64,000 bases of DNA, from positions 1-64,000 of the forward strand of contig JABXHX010000051.1 in assembly GCA_013373385.1 (NCBI GenBank), written 5' to 3'. Under the pieces are notes generated by a model. It saw only the letters and a list, made by a program, of their open reading frames with translations. It was not told the origin of the DNA and made no database searches. The stretch comes from Flavobacteriaceae bacterium (lineage in GTDB: Bacteria; Bacteroidota; Bacteroidia; Flavobacteriales; Flavobacteriaceae). A program made the position numbers and the translations under genes. Position 1 is the first letter of the stretch, and the number at the start of each line of letters is the position of its first letter. Positions 1-8,057 of the stretch are shown piece after piece.

Positions 1-371
1 AATATTCCTCACTGCTGCCTCCCGTAGGAGTCTGGTCCGTGTCTCAGTACCAGTGTGGGGGATCTCCCTCTCAGGACCCCTACCTATCGTTGCCATGGTA
101 AGCCGTTACCTTACCATCTAGCTAATAGGACGCATAGCCATCTTTTACCAATAAATCTTTAATCAAATAATCATGCGAAAATTTGATACTATGAGGTATT
201 AATCTTCATTTCTAAAGGCTATCCCTCTGTAAAAGGTAGGTTCTATACGCGTTACGCACCCGTGCGCCGGTCGTCAGCAAAAAAGCAAGCTTTTTCCTGT
301 TACCCCTCGACTTGCATGTGTTAAGCCTGCCGCTAGCGTTCATCCTGAGCCAGGATCAAACTCTTCATCGT
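1..371 (-). rRNA. rrs: 16S ribosomal RNA, 5' portion (truncated by window edge)
   Basis: The reverse complement carries the universal 16S 5' landmarks: AGAGTTTGATCCTGGCTCAG at about 347-366, the CATGCAAGTCGA segment after it, and CTCCTACGGGAGGCAGCAG near the window start. Only about the first 370 nt (V1-V2 region) are present; the rest of the gene lies outside the window. The 5' end is placed by analogy with the usual distance from the AGAGTTTGATC motif, so it may be off by a few bases. Three tandem promoters for this operon lie at 618-886. The V2 sequence resembles Polaribacter/Tenacibaculum-type Flavobacteriaceae. Confidence 0.97.
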
Positions 372-617
372 ATATTTTAATAATATTTAATGATGTGTTT
401 CAAAAGAATTAACCTCTTTAAGAGGTCTGTTATTCTACTCTTTGTTTACGCTGTCAATTTCAATATTTTCAATGAACTCTTAGGGTATCTCACTAATGCT
501 TTTAACACAATAATCAATCTCCTAAATCTTGTAGAAATGCTAGAATCGAACTAACTAATTTATCTATAAACTATTCCAAAATTTCTCTGAACTTTTACTT
601 GTTTCTCAAAGCGGGTG

Positions 618-647
618 CAAATGTATAAACTCTTTTTATTTCTGCAA
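618..647 (-). promoter_or_regulatory. rRNA operon promoter P3 (proximal)
   Basis: On the minus strand a -7 element TACATTTG (625 to 618) is preceded by exactly 19 nt and then TTG (647-645), matching the Bacteroidota housekeeping promoter TTG-N19-TAnnTTTG. It is the promoter closest to the 16S start, about 250 nt upstream. Confidence 0.75.
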
Positions 648-723
648 AAACTTTTTTGAGTTTTTTTTTAATTTATTTTTTACACCTTATTTCTTACGAA
701 CGTTTCCGCTTTTAAACGGACGG

Positions 724-753
724 CAAAGATATTAACTTTATCTGTATTTACAA
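724..753 (-). promoter_or_regulatory. rRNA operon promoter P2
   Basis: Minus-strand TATCTTTG (731 to 724), 19-nt spacer, TTG (753-751). It has the same architecture and spacing as the promoters at 618-647 and 857-886, giving a tandem array upstream of the 16S gene. Confidence 0.75.
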
Positions 754-856
754 CTAAAAAAATTACTTTTTTTAAAGCTTTCCCTAAATCTCTATACCTC
801 AAATTAATACCTCTTTGAACTCCACTAAAACCCCTTAAATAAAGCCTTAGCGGCCG

Positions 857-886
857 CAAAGATACAAACCCTTATCACTTACACAA
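857..886 (-). promoter_or_regulatory. rRNA operon promoter P1 (distal)
   Basis: Minus-strand TATCTTTG (864 to 857), 19-nt spacer, TTTG with TTG at 886-884. The sequence just downstream of the -7 box (GCGGCCGC) is unusually GC-rich for this region. This is the most distal of three equally spaced-type rRNA promoters. Confidence 0.75.
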
Positions 887-1187
887 ACCTTTTCTTGCAT
901 TTTTTTATGTCTCAACTACTAAAACGCTACCACAGAACTATTTAAACTAATATAAAAATTGAACTATTGTATACATAAAAAATATAGCGCTGTACAACTG
1001 AACCAAAATCATTCATAAGTATCCATAAACCACTATGATTTTAATTGACTTTAAATACTCAGCACTAATAAATAAGCTTTATTTATTACTAATAAATAAA
1101 CATGATTAAACAAAAAATCAGTATTACATACACATTAATTGTGTTTAGAGCACATATAAAGATCAAAATAATCTTTATACATATATA

Positions 1188-1218
1188 TTGTATGAAATAT
1201 AGTTTTCTAATATCTTTG
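1188..1218 (+). promoter_or_regulatory. thrS promoter
   Basis: TTG at 1188-1190, 20-nt spacer, TATCTTTG at 1211-1218, about 20 nt before the thrS ATG. It fits the Bacteroidota TTG/TAnnTTTG consensus and would drive thrS-infC-rpmI-rplT. Confidence 0.7.
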
Positions 1219-1237
1219 CAGCCTAAATTTATAATTA

Positions 1238-3190
1238 ATGATTAAGATTACATTACCTGACGGAAGCGTTAGAGAGTTCAATCAGAATAGCACACCTATG
1301 GATGTTGCTAAAAACATTAGCGAAGGATTTGCTAGAAACGTGATTTCTGCAAACTTTAATGGACAAACTGTAGAAACAACCACTCCTTTAACCACCGATG
1401 GCGAACTTATCTTATATACATTTAATGATAAAGGAGGCAAAAAAGCGTTCTGGCATTCTTCTGCACATGTTTTAGCACAGGCTATTTTAGAATTTCATCC
1501 TAATGCAAAACTAACCATTGGGCCCGCTATTGAAAATGGCTTTTATTATGATATTGATTTAGGTGATGAAGTTATTTCTGAAAAAGACTTTACACAAATT
1601 GAAAAGAAGTTTTTAGAGTTAGCTAGAGGAAAGCACGAATTTAAATTAAGAGAGATTTCTAAGGCTGATGCTTTATCGTATTATAAAGAAGAAGGCAATC
1701 AGTATAAAGTTGAACTAATTGAAAACCTAAACGACGGTGAAATTACATTTTGTGATCACGCAGACTTTACAGATTTATGTCGTGGCGGTCACATACCACA
1801 CACAGGTTTAATTAAAGCTGTCAAGGTAATGAATGTTGCTGGTGCTTATTGGAGAGGAGATGAAAAAAATAATCAACTTACACGCATATACGGTATTTCT
1901 TTTCCAAAGCAAAAAATGCTTACTGAGTATTTAGAGTTACTAGAAGAAGCCAAAAAGAGAGATCATAGAAAGTTAGGAAAAGAACTAGAATTATTTACTT
2001 TTTCACAAAAAGTTGGACAAGGATTGCCATTATGGTTACCTAAAGGTGCTGCATTAAGAGGTAGTTTAGAAAGCTTTTTAAAAGAAGCACAGAAAAAAGC
2101 GGGGTACGAAATGGTTATGACTCCGCATATTGGTCAAAAAGAACTGTACGTAACTTCTGGACATTATGCTAAGTATGGGGAAGACAGTTTTCAATCCATA
2201 AAAACTCCAAAGATGGATGAAGAGTTTTTATTAAAACCGATGAACTGTCCACACCATTGTGAAGTTTATAATTTTAAACCACATTCATACAAAGACTTAC
2301 CAAAGCGTTTTGCAGAATTTGGCACTGTGTATAGATATGAACAAAGCGGAGAATTACATGGACTAACTCGTGTTAGAGGTTTTACACAAGACGATGCACA
2401 TATTTTTTGTACACCAGAACAATTAGATCAAGAGTTTAAAAATGTAATTGATTTAGTTCTCTATGTTTTTGGTTCTTTAGGATTCAAAGATTTTACAGCA
2501 CAAGTATCTATTAGAGATATGGAAAATCTTGATAAGTATATTGGGGATGTAAAAACATGGGAAATTGCAGAAAACGCAATTCTTTCTGCAGCAAAAGATA
2601 AGGGATTAGATTATGTAGTTGAAGAAGGTGAAGCTGCTTTTTATGGTCCTAAGTTAGACTTTATGGTTAAAGATGCTTTAGGCAGAAGCTGGCAATTGGG
2701 AACCATTCAGGTAGATTACAATTTACCAGAGCGTTTTGAACTAACTTATAAAGGTGCCGATAATGAACTGCATCAACCTGTGATGATACATAGAGCACCG
2801 TTTGGTTCTATGGAACGTTTTATAGCTGTTTTATTAGAGCATACAGGTGGAAATTTCCCATTATGGCTTACTCCAGAACAAGTTATCTTACTGCCAATCA
2901 GTGAGAAATATCAGAAATATTCGGAAAAAGTTTTAGAATTGCTAGAAAATTCCGAAATTCGCGCCCTCATTGATGACCGAAGTGAAAAAACAGGAAGAAA
3001 AATTAGAGATGCAGAAGTTAGCAAAATTCCGTTTATGATTATTGTCGGGGAGAAAGAAGAAAAAGAAGGCACGGTATCTGTAAGAAAACACGGAGAAGGT
3101 GATCTTGGAACTTTTACCATTGATGAATTTATTTTATTAATACAAAAAGAAATAAGAAGTACATTAGTAGAATTTAATGTACAAAGTTAA
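1238..3190 (+). CDS. thrS: Threonine--tRNA ligase
   Basis: Cytoplasmic class II aminoacyl-tRNA synthetase that charges tRNA-Thr and edits mis-charged Ser-tRNA. The 650-residue length is normal. Visible parts are the N-terminal TGS domain (about 1-62), the editing domain with HxxxH (His73, His77) and a CRGGH segment near residue 188, the class II core with the MNCPHH zinc-ligand region (about 340-345), motif 2 around [17 protein letters not shown], and the C-terminal anticodon-binding domain from about residue 550. The ATG lies about 20 nt after a good promoter. It is the first gene of a thrS-infC-rpmI-rplT cluster, the order also known from enteric bacteria. Confidence 0.98.
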   Translation: MIKITLPDGSVREFNQNSTPMDVAKNISEGFARNVISANFNGQTVETTTPLTTDGELILYTFNDKGGKKAFWHSSAHVLAQAILEFHPNAKLTIGPAIENGFYYDIDLGDEVISEKDFTQIEKKFLELARGKHEFKLREISKADALSYYKEEGNQYKVELIENLNDGEITFCDHADFTDLCRGGHIPHTGLIKAVKVMNVAGAYWRGDEKNNQLTRIYGISFPKQKMLTEYLELLEEAKKRDHRKLGKELELFTFSQKVGQGLPLWLPKGAALRGSLESFLKEAQKKAGYEMVMTPHIGQKELYVTSGHYAKYGEDSFQSIKTPKMDEEFLLKPMNCPHHCEVYNFKPHSYKDLPKRFAEFGTVYRYEQSGELHGLTRVRGFTQDDAHIFCTPEQLDQEFKNVIDLVLYVFGSLGFKDFTAQVSIRDMENLDKYIGDVKTWEIAENAILSAAKDKGLDYVVEEGEAAFYGPKLDFMVKDALGRSWQLGTIQVDYNLPERFELTYKGADNELHQPVMIHRAPFGSMERFIAVLLEHTGGNFPLWLTPEQVILLPISEKYQKYSEKVLELLENSEIRALIDDRSEKTGRKIRDAEVSKIPFMIIVGEKEEKEGTVSVRKHGEGDLGTFTIDEFILLIQKEIRSTLVEFNVQS

Positions 3191-3218
3191 AACAACGTTT
3201 AATTTAAATTTTTTAGCC

Positions 3219-3782
3219 ATAGCAATTAGAAGAAATAGACCTAGAAGACCCTCTAGAATTATTAAAGAAGATCAACACAGAATTAACCATCATATAAAAT
3301 ATGTTGATGAAGTTCGTTTGGTTGGGGACAATGTTGAAGTAGGTGTTTACCCTATTGAAAGAGCAAGAGCGTTAGCTCAAGAACAGGAATTAGATTTAGT
3401 AGAAATATCTCCAAAAGCAAAACCTCCAGTTTGTAAGATTATTGATTATAAAAAGTTTTTATACGAGCAGAAAAAACGTGAAAAAGCTTTAAAGTCTAAA
3501 GCTACCAAAGTTACCATTAAAGAGATTCGTTTTGGACCTCAAACTGATGAGCATGACTATGAGTTTAAAAAGAAACACGCCATTAAGTTCTTAAAAGACG
3601 GTGCAAAATTAAAAGCTTTTGTATTTTTTAAAGGAAGGTCTATTGTTTTTAAAGAACAAGGGCAAATTTTATTATTAAAATTAGCTCAAGAATTAGAAGA
3701 ATATGGTAAAGTGGAGCAATTACCAAAATTAGAAGGTAAACGAATGATTATGTTTATCGCTCCAAAAAAAATAGGAAAATAA
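3219..3782 (+). CDS. infC: Translation initiation factor IF-3 (probable AUA start)
   Basis: IF-3 binds the 30S subunit and discriminates against non-canonical start codons. Both IF-3 domains are clear: the N-terminal domain with [10 protein letters not shown] and [13 protein letters not shown], then the C-terminal domain from about [16 protein letters not shown] to [13 protein letters not shown]. Flavobacterial IF-3 proteins normally begin Met-Ala-Ile-Arg; here that position reads AIRRNR preceded by an ATA codon at 3219-3221, 28 nt after the thrS stop. The only in-frame ATG upstream (3177) lies inside thrS and would add 14 unconserved residues. I therefore place the start at ATA, giving 187 residues. 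IF-3 genes in other bacteria use rare AUU starts for autoregulation, so an AUA start would fit; start choice is an inference. Confidence 0.93.
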   Translation: MAIRRNRPRRPSRIIKEDQHRINHHIKYVDEVRLVGDNVEVGVYPIERARALAQEQELDLVEISPKAKPPVCKIIDYKKFLYEQKKREKALKSKATKVTIKEIRFGPQTDEHDYEFKKKHAIKFLKDGAKLKAFVFFKGRSIVFKEQGQILLLKLAQELEEYGKVEQLPKLEGKRMIMFIAPKKIGK

Positions 3783-3846
3783 TAAAGAGTACTAAAATAA
3801 ATAATAGTACAAAAAATTTTATAAGCAAGATAAAAAAGAAGGAGAA

Positions 3847-4044
3847 ATGCCTAAATTAAAAACAAAATCTAGTGCCAAAAAACGTTTTAAGTTAACTGGC
3901 TCTGGAAAATTAAAAAGAAAGCACGCGTTTAAGAGTCATATCTTAACAAAGAAGTCTAAGAAACGTAAGCTTAAGTTGACACATGCTACATTAGTACACA
4001 AGTCTGATGAAGCAAACATCAAACAACAGTTAAACTTAAAATAA
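3847..4044 (+). CDS. rpmI: 50S ribosomal protein L35
   Basis: A 65-residue, strongly basic protein with the L35 signature at its N-terminus ([20 protein letters not shown]) and a Lys/Arg-rich middle, normal in length. It is a structural protein of the large ribosomal subunit. It follows infC by 64 nt and precedes rplT, the conserved infC-rpmI-rplT order. A GGAG-like stretch (AGAAGGAGAA) sits just before the ATG, which is unusual in this phylum where Shine-Dalgarno sequences are mostly absent. Confidence 0.97.
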   Translation: MPKLKTKSSAKKRFKLTGSGKLKRKHAFKSHILTKKSKKRKLKLTHATLVHKSDEANIKQQLNLK

Positions 4045-4080
4045 GTTTAATACAGGGAATTTAATTATTAACCATGGAGT

Positions 4081-4154
4081 TGAGCACAAAAGAGTTTTGA
4101 ATTTTGAGTTAAAAGTTTTTAGTTAAATCAACTAAAAATTAAATGCTCAAAACT
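4081..4154 (+). promoter_or_regulatory. Structured rpmI-rplT intergenic leader (possible L20 control site)
   Basis: The 146-nt gap between rpmI and rplT contains nested inverted repeats: AGTTTTGA (4093-4100) pairs with TCAAAACT (4147-4154), TGAGCA (4081-4086) with TGCTCA (4144-4149), and TTTTTAGTT (4116-4124) with AACTAAAAA (4130-4138). L20 is a known autoregulator in other bacteria through mRNA structures near rpmI/rplT. That this hairpin plays the same part here is an inference; the outer pairings are mutually exclusive, which would allow alternative folds. Confidence 0.4.
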
Positions 4155-4190
4155 AGATAAACCGCCTACTACAAAAAAACAATTTGAATT

Positions 4191-4535
4191 ATGCCAAGAT
4201 CAGTAAATTCAGTAGCTTCAAGAAATAGAAGAAAAAAAATCTTGAAGCAAGCAAAAGGTTACTTCGGACGTAGAAAAAACGTTTATACAGTAGCAAAAAA
4301 TGCGGTTGAAAAGGCAATGCTTTATGCATACCGTGACCGTAAAAACAATAAGAGAAACTTCCGTTCATTATGGATTCAACGTATCAACGCTGGTGCTCGT
4401 GAACACGGAATGTCTTACTCTCAGTTTATGGGTAAAGTAAAAGCTAATAATATTGAGTTAAACCGTAAGGTTTTAGCCGATTTAGCAATGAACCACCCAG
4501 AAGCTTTTAAGGCAATTGTACAGAAAGTAAAATAA
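4191..4535 (+). CDS. rplT: 50S ribosomal protein L20
   Basis: A 114-residue L20 protein with the typical opening [20 protein letters not shown] and the basic helical N-terminal half ([20 protein letters not shown]). The C-terminal globular part is complete and ends at the usual place. L20 is an early assembly protein of the 50S subunit. It is the last gene of the cluster and is followed by a strong intrinsic terminator. Confidence 0.98.
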   Translation: MPRSVNSVASRNRRKKILKQAKGYFGRRKNVYTVAKNAVEKAMLYAYRDRKNNKRNFRSLWIQRINAGAREHGMSYSQFMGKVKANNIELNRKVLADLAMNHPEAFKAIVQKVK

Positions 4536-4556
4536 TATAATAATCCTTGCTTATAC

Positions 4557-4588
4557 TAAAAAACCCAAACTTTCGTTTGGGTTTTTTT
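4557..4588 (+). terminator. Intrinsic terminator after rplT
   Basis: AAACCCAAAC / GTTTGGGTTT stem with a TTTC loop and a T-run (4581-4587); it closes the thrS-infC-rpmI-rplT cluster. Confidence 0.85.
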
Positions 4589-4632
4589 ATTAATTTTACT
4601 TTTCAAAATCCCTAACCTAAAAACAAATTATC

Positions 4633-5214
4633 ATGAAATCTTTCATTATTGGTATTGCTAGTATTCTATTAACAACAACTGTATACTCACAACAAGATTC
4701 GATTCCTGCAAATACACTTGACTATCAGTTTAAAACATTGTACAGAAAATCTAGCAGTTATCAAGAATACAAAGTCATTAAAAAAACATCGTATAACCAA
4801 CTACATAAAAACGTACTAGATTCTATTAAAGGATTAACAGGCATCATAAACAATAATTCTCGATTAATTAGCTCACAAGAAGACACTATAAGCAACTTAC
4901 ACAAAACCAAAGCAGCAACCACAAATAAGTTACAAGTTGCGCTACAGAAAGAAAATTCAATTTCTTTATTTGGTATTGTTCTAACAAAAAGTGTTTATGC
5001 TACTATTTTGTTTTCTATTATTTTTATTTTAATTGTTCTTTTACTTTACTTTATCTATAAATTTAAAAACAGTAATGTATTAACTGTTGCTGCTAAAAGT
5101 GATTTACAGATTGTTGAAGATGATTTTAATCTATTTAGAAAGAAATCATTAGAAAGAGAGCAGAAACTTCGCAGACAGCTACAAGACGAAATTATAAAAA
5201 ACAGGGGCAACTAA
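4633..5214 (+). CDS. Secreted/inner-membrane coiled-coil protein of unknown function
   Basis: A 193-residue protein with an N-terminal signal peptide (cleavage likely after residue 19, before QQDS), a polar Ser/Asn/Lys-rich periplasmic stretch predicted helical, one strong transmembrane segment at about 119-142 (ATILFSIIFILIVLLLYFIY), and a charged helical tail (about 155-190) that would face the cytoplasm. I do not recognise a catalytic domain. Similar flavobacterial proteins are sometimes labelled tRNA (guanine-N1)-methyltransferase; nothing in this sequence supports that label. It stands alone after the ribosomal cluster terminator. Its stop codon abuts the upstream motif of the small-RNA-like element starting at 5214. 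Confidence 0.75.
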   Translation: MKSFIIGIASILLTTTVYSQQDSIPANTLDYQFKTLYRKSSSYQEYKVIKKTSYNQLHKNVLDSIKGLTGIINNNSRLISSQEDTISNLHKTKAATTNKLQVALQKENSISLFGIVLTKSVYATILFSIIFILIVLLLYFIYKFKNSNVLTVAAKSDLQIVEDDFNLFRKKSLEREQKLRRQLQDEIIKNRGN

Positions 5215-5306
5215 CTGTTTTCAGTGAATAGCTTCTCCCTGTTTTCGGTGATGTGATTTTTACCATTTATGGGTATTGCGTGTAAAAGATTTACAATATA
5301 GATTTG
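5214..5306 (+). promoter_or_regulatory. Control region of small RNA copy 1 (paired motifs plus promoter)
   Basis: Two CTGTTTTC(A/G)G motifs at 5215-5224 and 5239-5248 (24 nt apart) precede a conserved patch (CCATTTATGGGTATTG, 5263-5278). TTG (5276-5278), a 20-nt spacer and TAGATTTG (5299-5306) form a Bacteroidota promoter. The same arrangement recurs at 57232-57323 and 60231-60323 with identical promoter spacing. Confidence 0.7.
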
Positions 5307-5311
5307 TATCA

Positions 5312-5402
5312 TACAATTACAGCAAAATAAATGTAATTATAGCCCCAACATTTGTTACGTATAAGCGATTAAATTTCTCCCTAAATTTTTAATCGCTTTT
5401 TT
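5312..5402 (+). ncRNA. Predicted small RNA, copy 1 of a three-copy family
   Basis: The predicted transcript of about 90 nt starts a few bases after the TAGATTTG box and ends in a strong intrinsic terminator: arms AAGCGATTAAA (5363-5373) and TTTAATCGCTT (5388-5398) followed by T residues. The 14-nt terminator loop carries CTCCCTA. The body differs from copies 2 and 3 but keeps a C-rich spot (AGCCCCAAC) and a TTTGTTACGTAT segment just before the terminator. No start codon with a convincing reading frame is present. It lies between a membrane protein gene and convergent prfA. The function is unknown; the 5' end is inferred. Confidence 0.6.
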
Positions 5403-5410
5403 ATTGTAAT

Positions 5411-5432
5411 AAAAAAAGCACCAAAAGGCACT
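5411..5432 (-). terminator. Intrinsic terminator of prfA
   Basis: Read on the minus strand, AGTGCC-TTTT-GGTGCT (two G-U pairs) is followed by a run of seven T residues, just past the prfA stop. Confidence 0.6.
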
Positions 5433-5462
5433 TCTATATTATATATAGGTTGAAATAACAGA

Positions 5463-6539
5463 TTAAATAGACTCTCCTAGTTCTTTTAACTTTTCTGTAT
5501 TTTCTGCTAATTTTAATTCCTCTATAATTTTTTGAATATCTCCGTTTACAATATTTTGTAAATCGTACAATGTTAGCCCTATTCTATGGTCTGTTACTCT
5601 TCCTTGTGGATAGTTATAGGTTCTAATTTTTGCTGATCTATCCCCACTTGTCACCATAGAACCACGCTTAGCAGCATCTTCGGCTTGTTTCTTAGCCAAC
5701 TCCATATCGTATAAACGAGAACGTAATACTTTAAAAGCTTTCTCTTTATTTTTGTGCTGTGATTTTTGATCTTGACATTGAGCAACCAAACCTGTTGGAA
5801 TATGCGTCAAACGTACTGCAGAATATGTAGTGTTTACAGATTGACCTCCAGGACCTGATGAGCAAAAGAAATCTATACGAACATCCTTTGGGTTGATTTC
5901 TACATCAAACTCTTCGGCTTCTGGAAATACCATACAAGTAGCTGCTGAAGTATGTACTCTACCTTGGGTTTCTGTTTGAGGAACACGTTGTACACGATGT
6001 ACTCCAGCTTCAAACTTTAAATCGCCATAAACATCATCACCAGTAACTTCAAATTGTATCTCTTTAAACCCTCCATTGGTTCCTTCAGAAAAATCTACCG
6101 TAGAAACTTTCCAACCCCTACTCTCGCAATATTTAGTATACATTCTAAATAAATCGCCTGCAAAAATACTTGCTTCGTCACCACCTGTCCCTGCACGTAA
6201 TTCAACCACTGCATTTTTAGAGTCTTCTGGATCTTTTGGAATTAGTAAAAATTTAATTTCTTCTTCGAGTTTCGGCAGCTTATCACTCGATTCTTCTAGC
6301 TCTATCTTGGCCATTTCTACCATTTCTTTATCCGAACCATCGGCAATAATCTCTTTTGCTTCTTCAATGGTATTTAAAGCCGACTCGTATTCTTTTGTCT
6401 TTTTTACTACTTCGCCTAAGTCTTTATATTCTTTACTTAACTGCACGTAGCGTTTCTGATCCATAATAACTTCTGGCTGAATAATTAAATCAGAAACTTC
6501 ATCGTAACGTTGCTTAACAATTTGTAATTTATCTAACAT
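5463..6539 (-). CDS. prfA: Peptide chain release factor 1
   Basis: A 358-residue RF1 that recognises UAA/UAG and triggers peptidyl-tRNA hydrolysis on the ribosome. The GGQ motif is at residues 231-233 within [17 protein letters not shown], and the codon-recognition loop shows Pro-Gln-Thr at 187-189 in [19 protein letters not shown], the RF1 (PxT) rather than RF2 (SPF) type. Length and the N-terminal coiled domain are normal. It is transcribed alone on the minus strand, with its own terminator at 5411-5432. Confidence 0.97.
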   Translation of the reverse strand: MLDKLQIVKQRYDEVSDLIIQPEVIMDQKRYVQLSKEYKDLGEVVKKTKEYESALNTIEEAKEIIADGSDKEMVEMAKIELEESSDKLPKLEEEIKFLLIPKDPEDSKNAVVELRAGTGGDEASIFAGDLFRMYTKYCESRGWKVSTVDFSEGTNGGFKEIQFEVTGDDVYGDLKFEAGVHRVQRVPQTETQGRVHTSAATCMVFPEAEEFDVEINPKDVRIDFFCSSGPGGQSVNTTYSAVRLTHIPTGLVAQCQDQKSQHKNKEKAFKVLRSRLYDMELAKKQAEDAAKRGSMVTSGDRSAKIRTYNYPQGRVTDHRIGLTLYDLQNIVNGDIQKIIEELKLAENTEKLKELGESI

Positions 6540-6618
6540 CTTCTTGTCTTTTCTTGGAATGCGAATTTACAATTTTTATTGTAACTACTCTAAGTTTAAA
6601 TTGATGTATATTTGAGGT

Positions 6619-6906
6619 ATGCTGCTACAAAAGATAAAAATATTTTTTCTCTTTTATAAAAGAATCGCTTTACTTCCATTAAGTTCTTCTATCTTAATTT
6701 TGGCTACGATAAGTCTTTCTCCTTCAATTATAACTTTGTTATTTACTTCTTTTGTTGTATGGTTTTATCAACATTTTATTGATGATAAAAAAAAGAAAAA
6801 GCTATACTTCTTTTTTAATTTAGGCTTTTCTGAAACTACCTTATATAGTTCTTCTTTTTTTCTTAATCTTTTTATTTTGATTTTCATAAACGAATTCATA
6901 AAATGA
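6619..6906 (+). CDS. Small multi-pass membrane protein (ABC operon)
   Basis: A 95-residue hydrophobic protein with about three membrane-spanning stretches (roughly 8-30, 32-50 and 68-93) separated by a lysine-rich loop (DDKKKKKLYF). I recognise no family. Its stop overlaps the start of the following ABC ATPase gene in an ATGA junction (6903-6906), so the two are translationally coupled. The natural reading is a small membrane partner of the ATPase, perhaps a reduced permease, but it is far shorter than normal ABC permeases. Confidence 0.65.
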   Translation: MLLQKIKIFFLFYKRIALLPLSSSILILATISLSPSIITLLFTSFVVWFYQHFIDDKKKKKLYFFFNLGFSETTLYSSSFFLNLFILIFINEFIK

Positions 6907-7559
6907 ATGTTATAGAAATAGACAACATAGAATTGAACTTCAATAATACAGAAATATTAAAAGCTGTATATTTAAAAGGTCAAAAAGGTAAAGTATCTGG
7001 AATTCTGGGAAGAAATGGTTCTGGAAAGACATCATTACTAAGAATAATTTTTGGCGAACTAATTCCTAACAATAAGTTAATTAGAATTGATAGAATGCCT
7101 ATTCTGAAACCTCTTTACAAGAAAGGGTTGATTAAACATTTACCTCAATTTCATTTTATCCCAAACTCTACCTTTTTAAAAAAAGTTTTTAGGTATTACA
7201 AGGTTTCTTTTAATGCTTTTCTAATGGAATTTTCCAATTTTAAAGAATATAAAAACAGTAGGCTTTTGGAACTTTCAGGTGGAGAAAAAAGAATTATTGA
7301 AACTTATTTAGTTTTAAAACCTCCTTCAGAAATTGTATTGTTAGATGAGCCTTTTTCTCATATTGCTCCTCTCTATATTGAAAGTATAAAAAACATAATC
7401 CTACAAGAAAAGGAAAATAAGATTATCTTTATCACTGACCACCTTTATAAAGATGTTTTAAATATTTCTGACACTCTAAACCAAATTAAAGATGGTTGGT
7501 GTAAACAAATCAACTCACCCGAAGACTTGATTCGGTTTAAATACATAAATTCATTATGA
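6903..7559 (+). CDS. ABC transporter ATP-binding protein
   Basis: A 218-residue single ABC ATPase. It has Walker A GRNGSGKT at 36-43, signature LSGGEKR at 124-130, Walker B IVLLDEP at 144-150 and the switch histidine in ITDH at 180. All catalytic elements are intact. It is coupled by ATGA overlaps to the small membrane protein before it and to the lipoprotein after it, forming a three-gene operon. The substrate cannot be told from the sequence. The middle region (residues 60-115) is divergent and rich in Phe/Tyr/Lys, unlike the well-known lipoprotein (LolD) or multidrug subfamilies. Confidence 0.85.
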   Translation: MNVIEIDNIELNFNNTEILKAVYLKGQKGKVSGILGRNGSGKTSLLRIIFGELIPNNKLIRIDRMPILKPLYKKGLIKHLPQFHFIPNSTFLKKVFRYYKVSFNAFLMEFSNFKEYKNSRLLELSGGEKRIIETYLVLKPPSEIVLLDEPFSHIAPLYIESIKNIILQEKENKIIFITDHLYKDVLNISDTLNQIKDGWCKQINSPEDLIRFKYINSL

Positions 7560-7987
7560 AAAAAATAATTTTACTTTTATCTGTTGCTTTTCTTTTTGGG
7601 TGTACTACAGAAACAAAATCTAAACAACCTGATTTCTTACTAGGTAAATGGATTCGAGTGAATGATAAACCTGATAAAGTAACTTATGAAATTTGGAATT
7701 CAGACTTTACTGGATTAGGAATTACTTTAAAAAATAAAGATACCATTTTTAAAGAAGTACTAAGTATAGTTTCTATTAATGACACACTCACTTTAAAGGT
7801 TGAAGGCGTAAATGCAGTTGCAACATTATTTAAGTTTACATCACAAACTGACACTTCTTTTGTTGCTGAAAACCCAGGGCATGATTTTCCTACCAAGATT
7901 GAATACTGGTTAGAAAACCAACAACTAAAAGCCAAAGTTTCAAATAAAGAATTTGGAATTGATTTTGTTTTTAAAAAGAAAAATTAA
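7556..7987 (+). CDS. Lipoprotein, DUF6265-like
   Basis: A 143-residue protein with a lipoprotein signal peptide and lipobox ending at Cys16 (FLFGC). The mature part (FLLGKWIRVND, YEIWN, FTGLGITLKNKDT, FVAENPGHDFPTKIEYW) looks like a small beta-barrel of the DUF6265 type, from memory and moderately sure. Its start overlaps the ABC ATPase stop (ATGA). As an envelope lipoprotein co-translated with an ABC ATPase it might be an accessory part, but similar proteins also occur alone. Confidence 0.7.
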   Translation: MKKIILLLSVAFLFGCTTETKSKQPDFLLGKWIRVNDKPDKVTYEIWNSDFTGLGITLKNKDTIFKEVLSIVSINDTLTLKVEGVNAVATLFKFTSQTDTSFVAENPGHDFPTKIEYWLENQQLKAKVSNKEFGIDFVFKKKN

Positions 7988-8057
7988 CACTCATTAACAA
8001 TGGTTAACTAAATGCCTATCGAGATTTTACTAGTATTACATTCTTAAAATCTTGAAC

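Larger units (their letters stand above)
372..1237. other. Intergenic region between rRNA operon and thrS
   Basis: This 866-bp AT-rich stretch holds the rRNA leader and three tandem rRNA promoters (minus strand, 618-886) and the thrS promoter (plus strand, 1188-1218). No convincing open reading frame is seen. The part from 890 to 1180 shows no recognisable element. Confidence 0.7.

Noticed and set aside
1001-1120. AT-rich stretch with TTTATTACTAATAAATAA-like repeats upstream of thrS, considered as an origin or binding cluster
   Set aside because: No DnaA-box set, no symmetry beyond AT bias.
4633-5214. tRNA (guanine-N1)-methyltransferase label seen on similar proteins
   Set aside because: The protein has a signal peptide and membrane segment and no methyltransferase motif.
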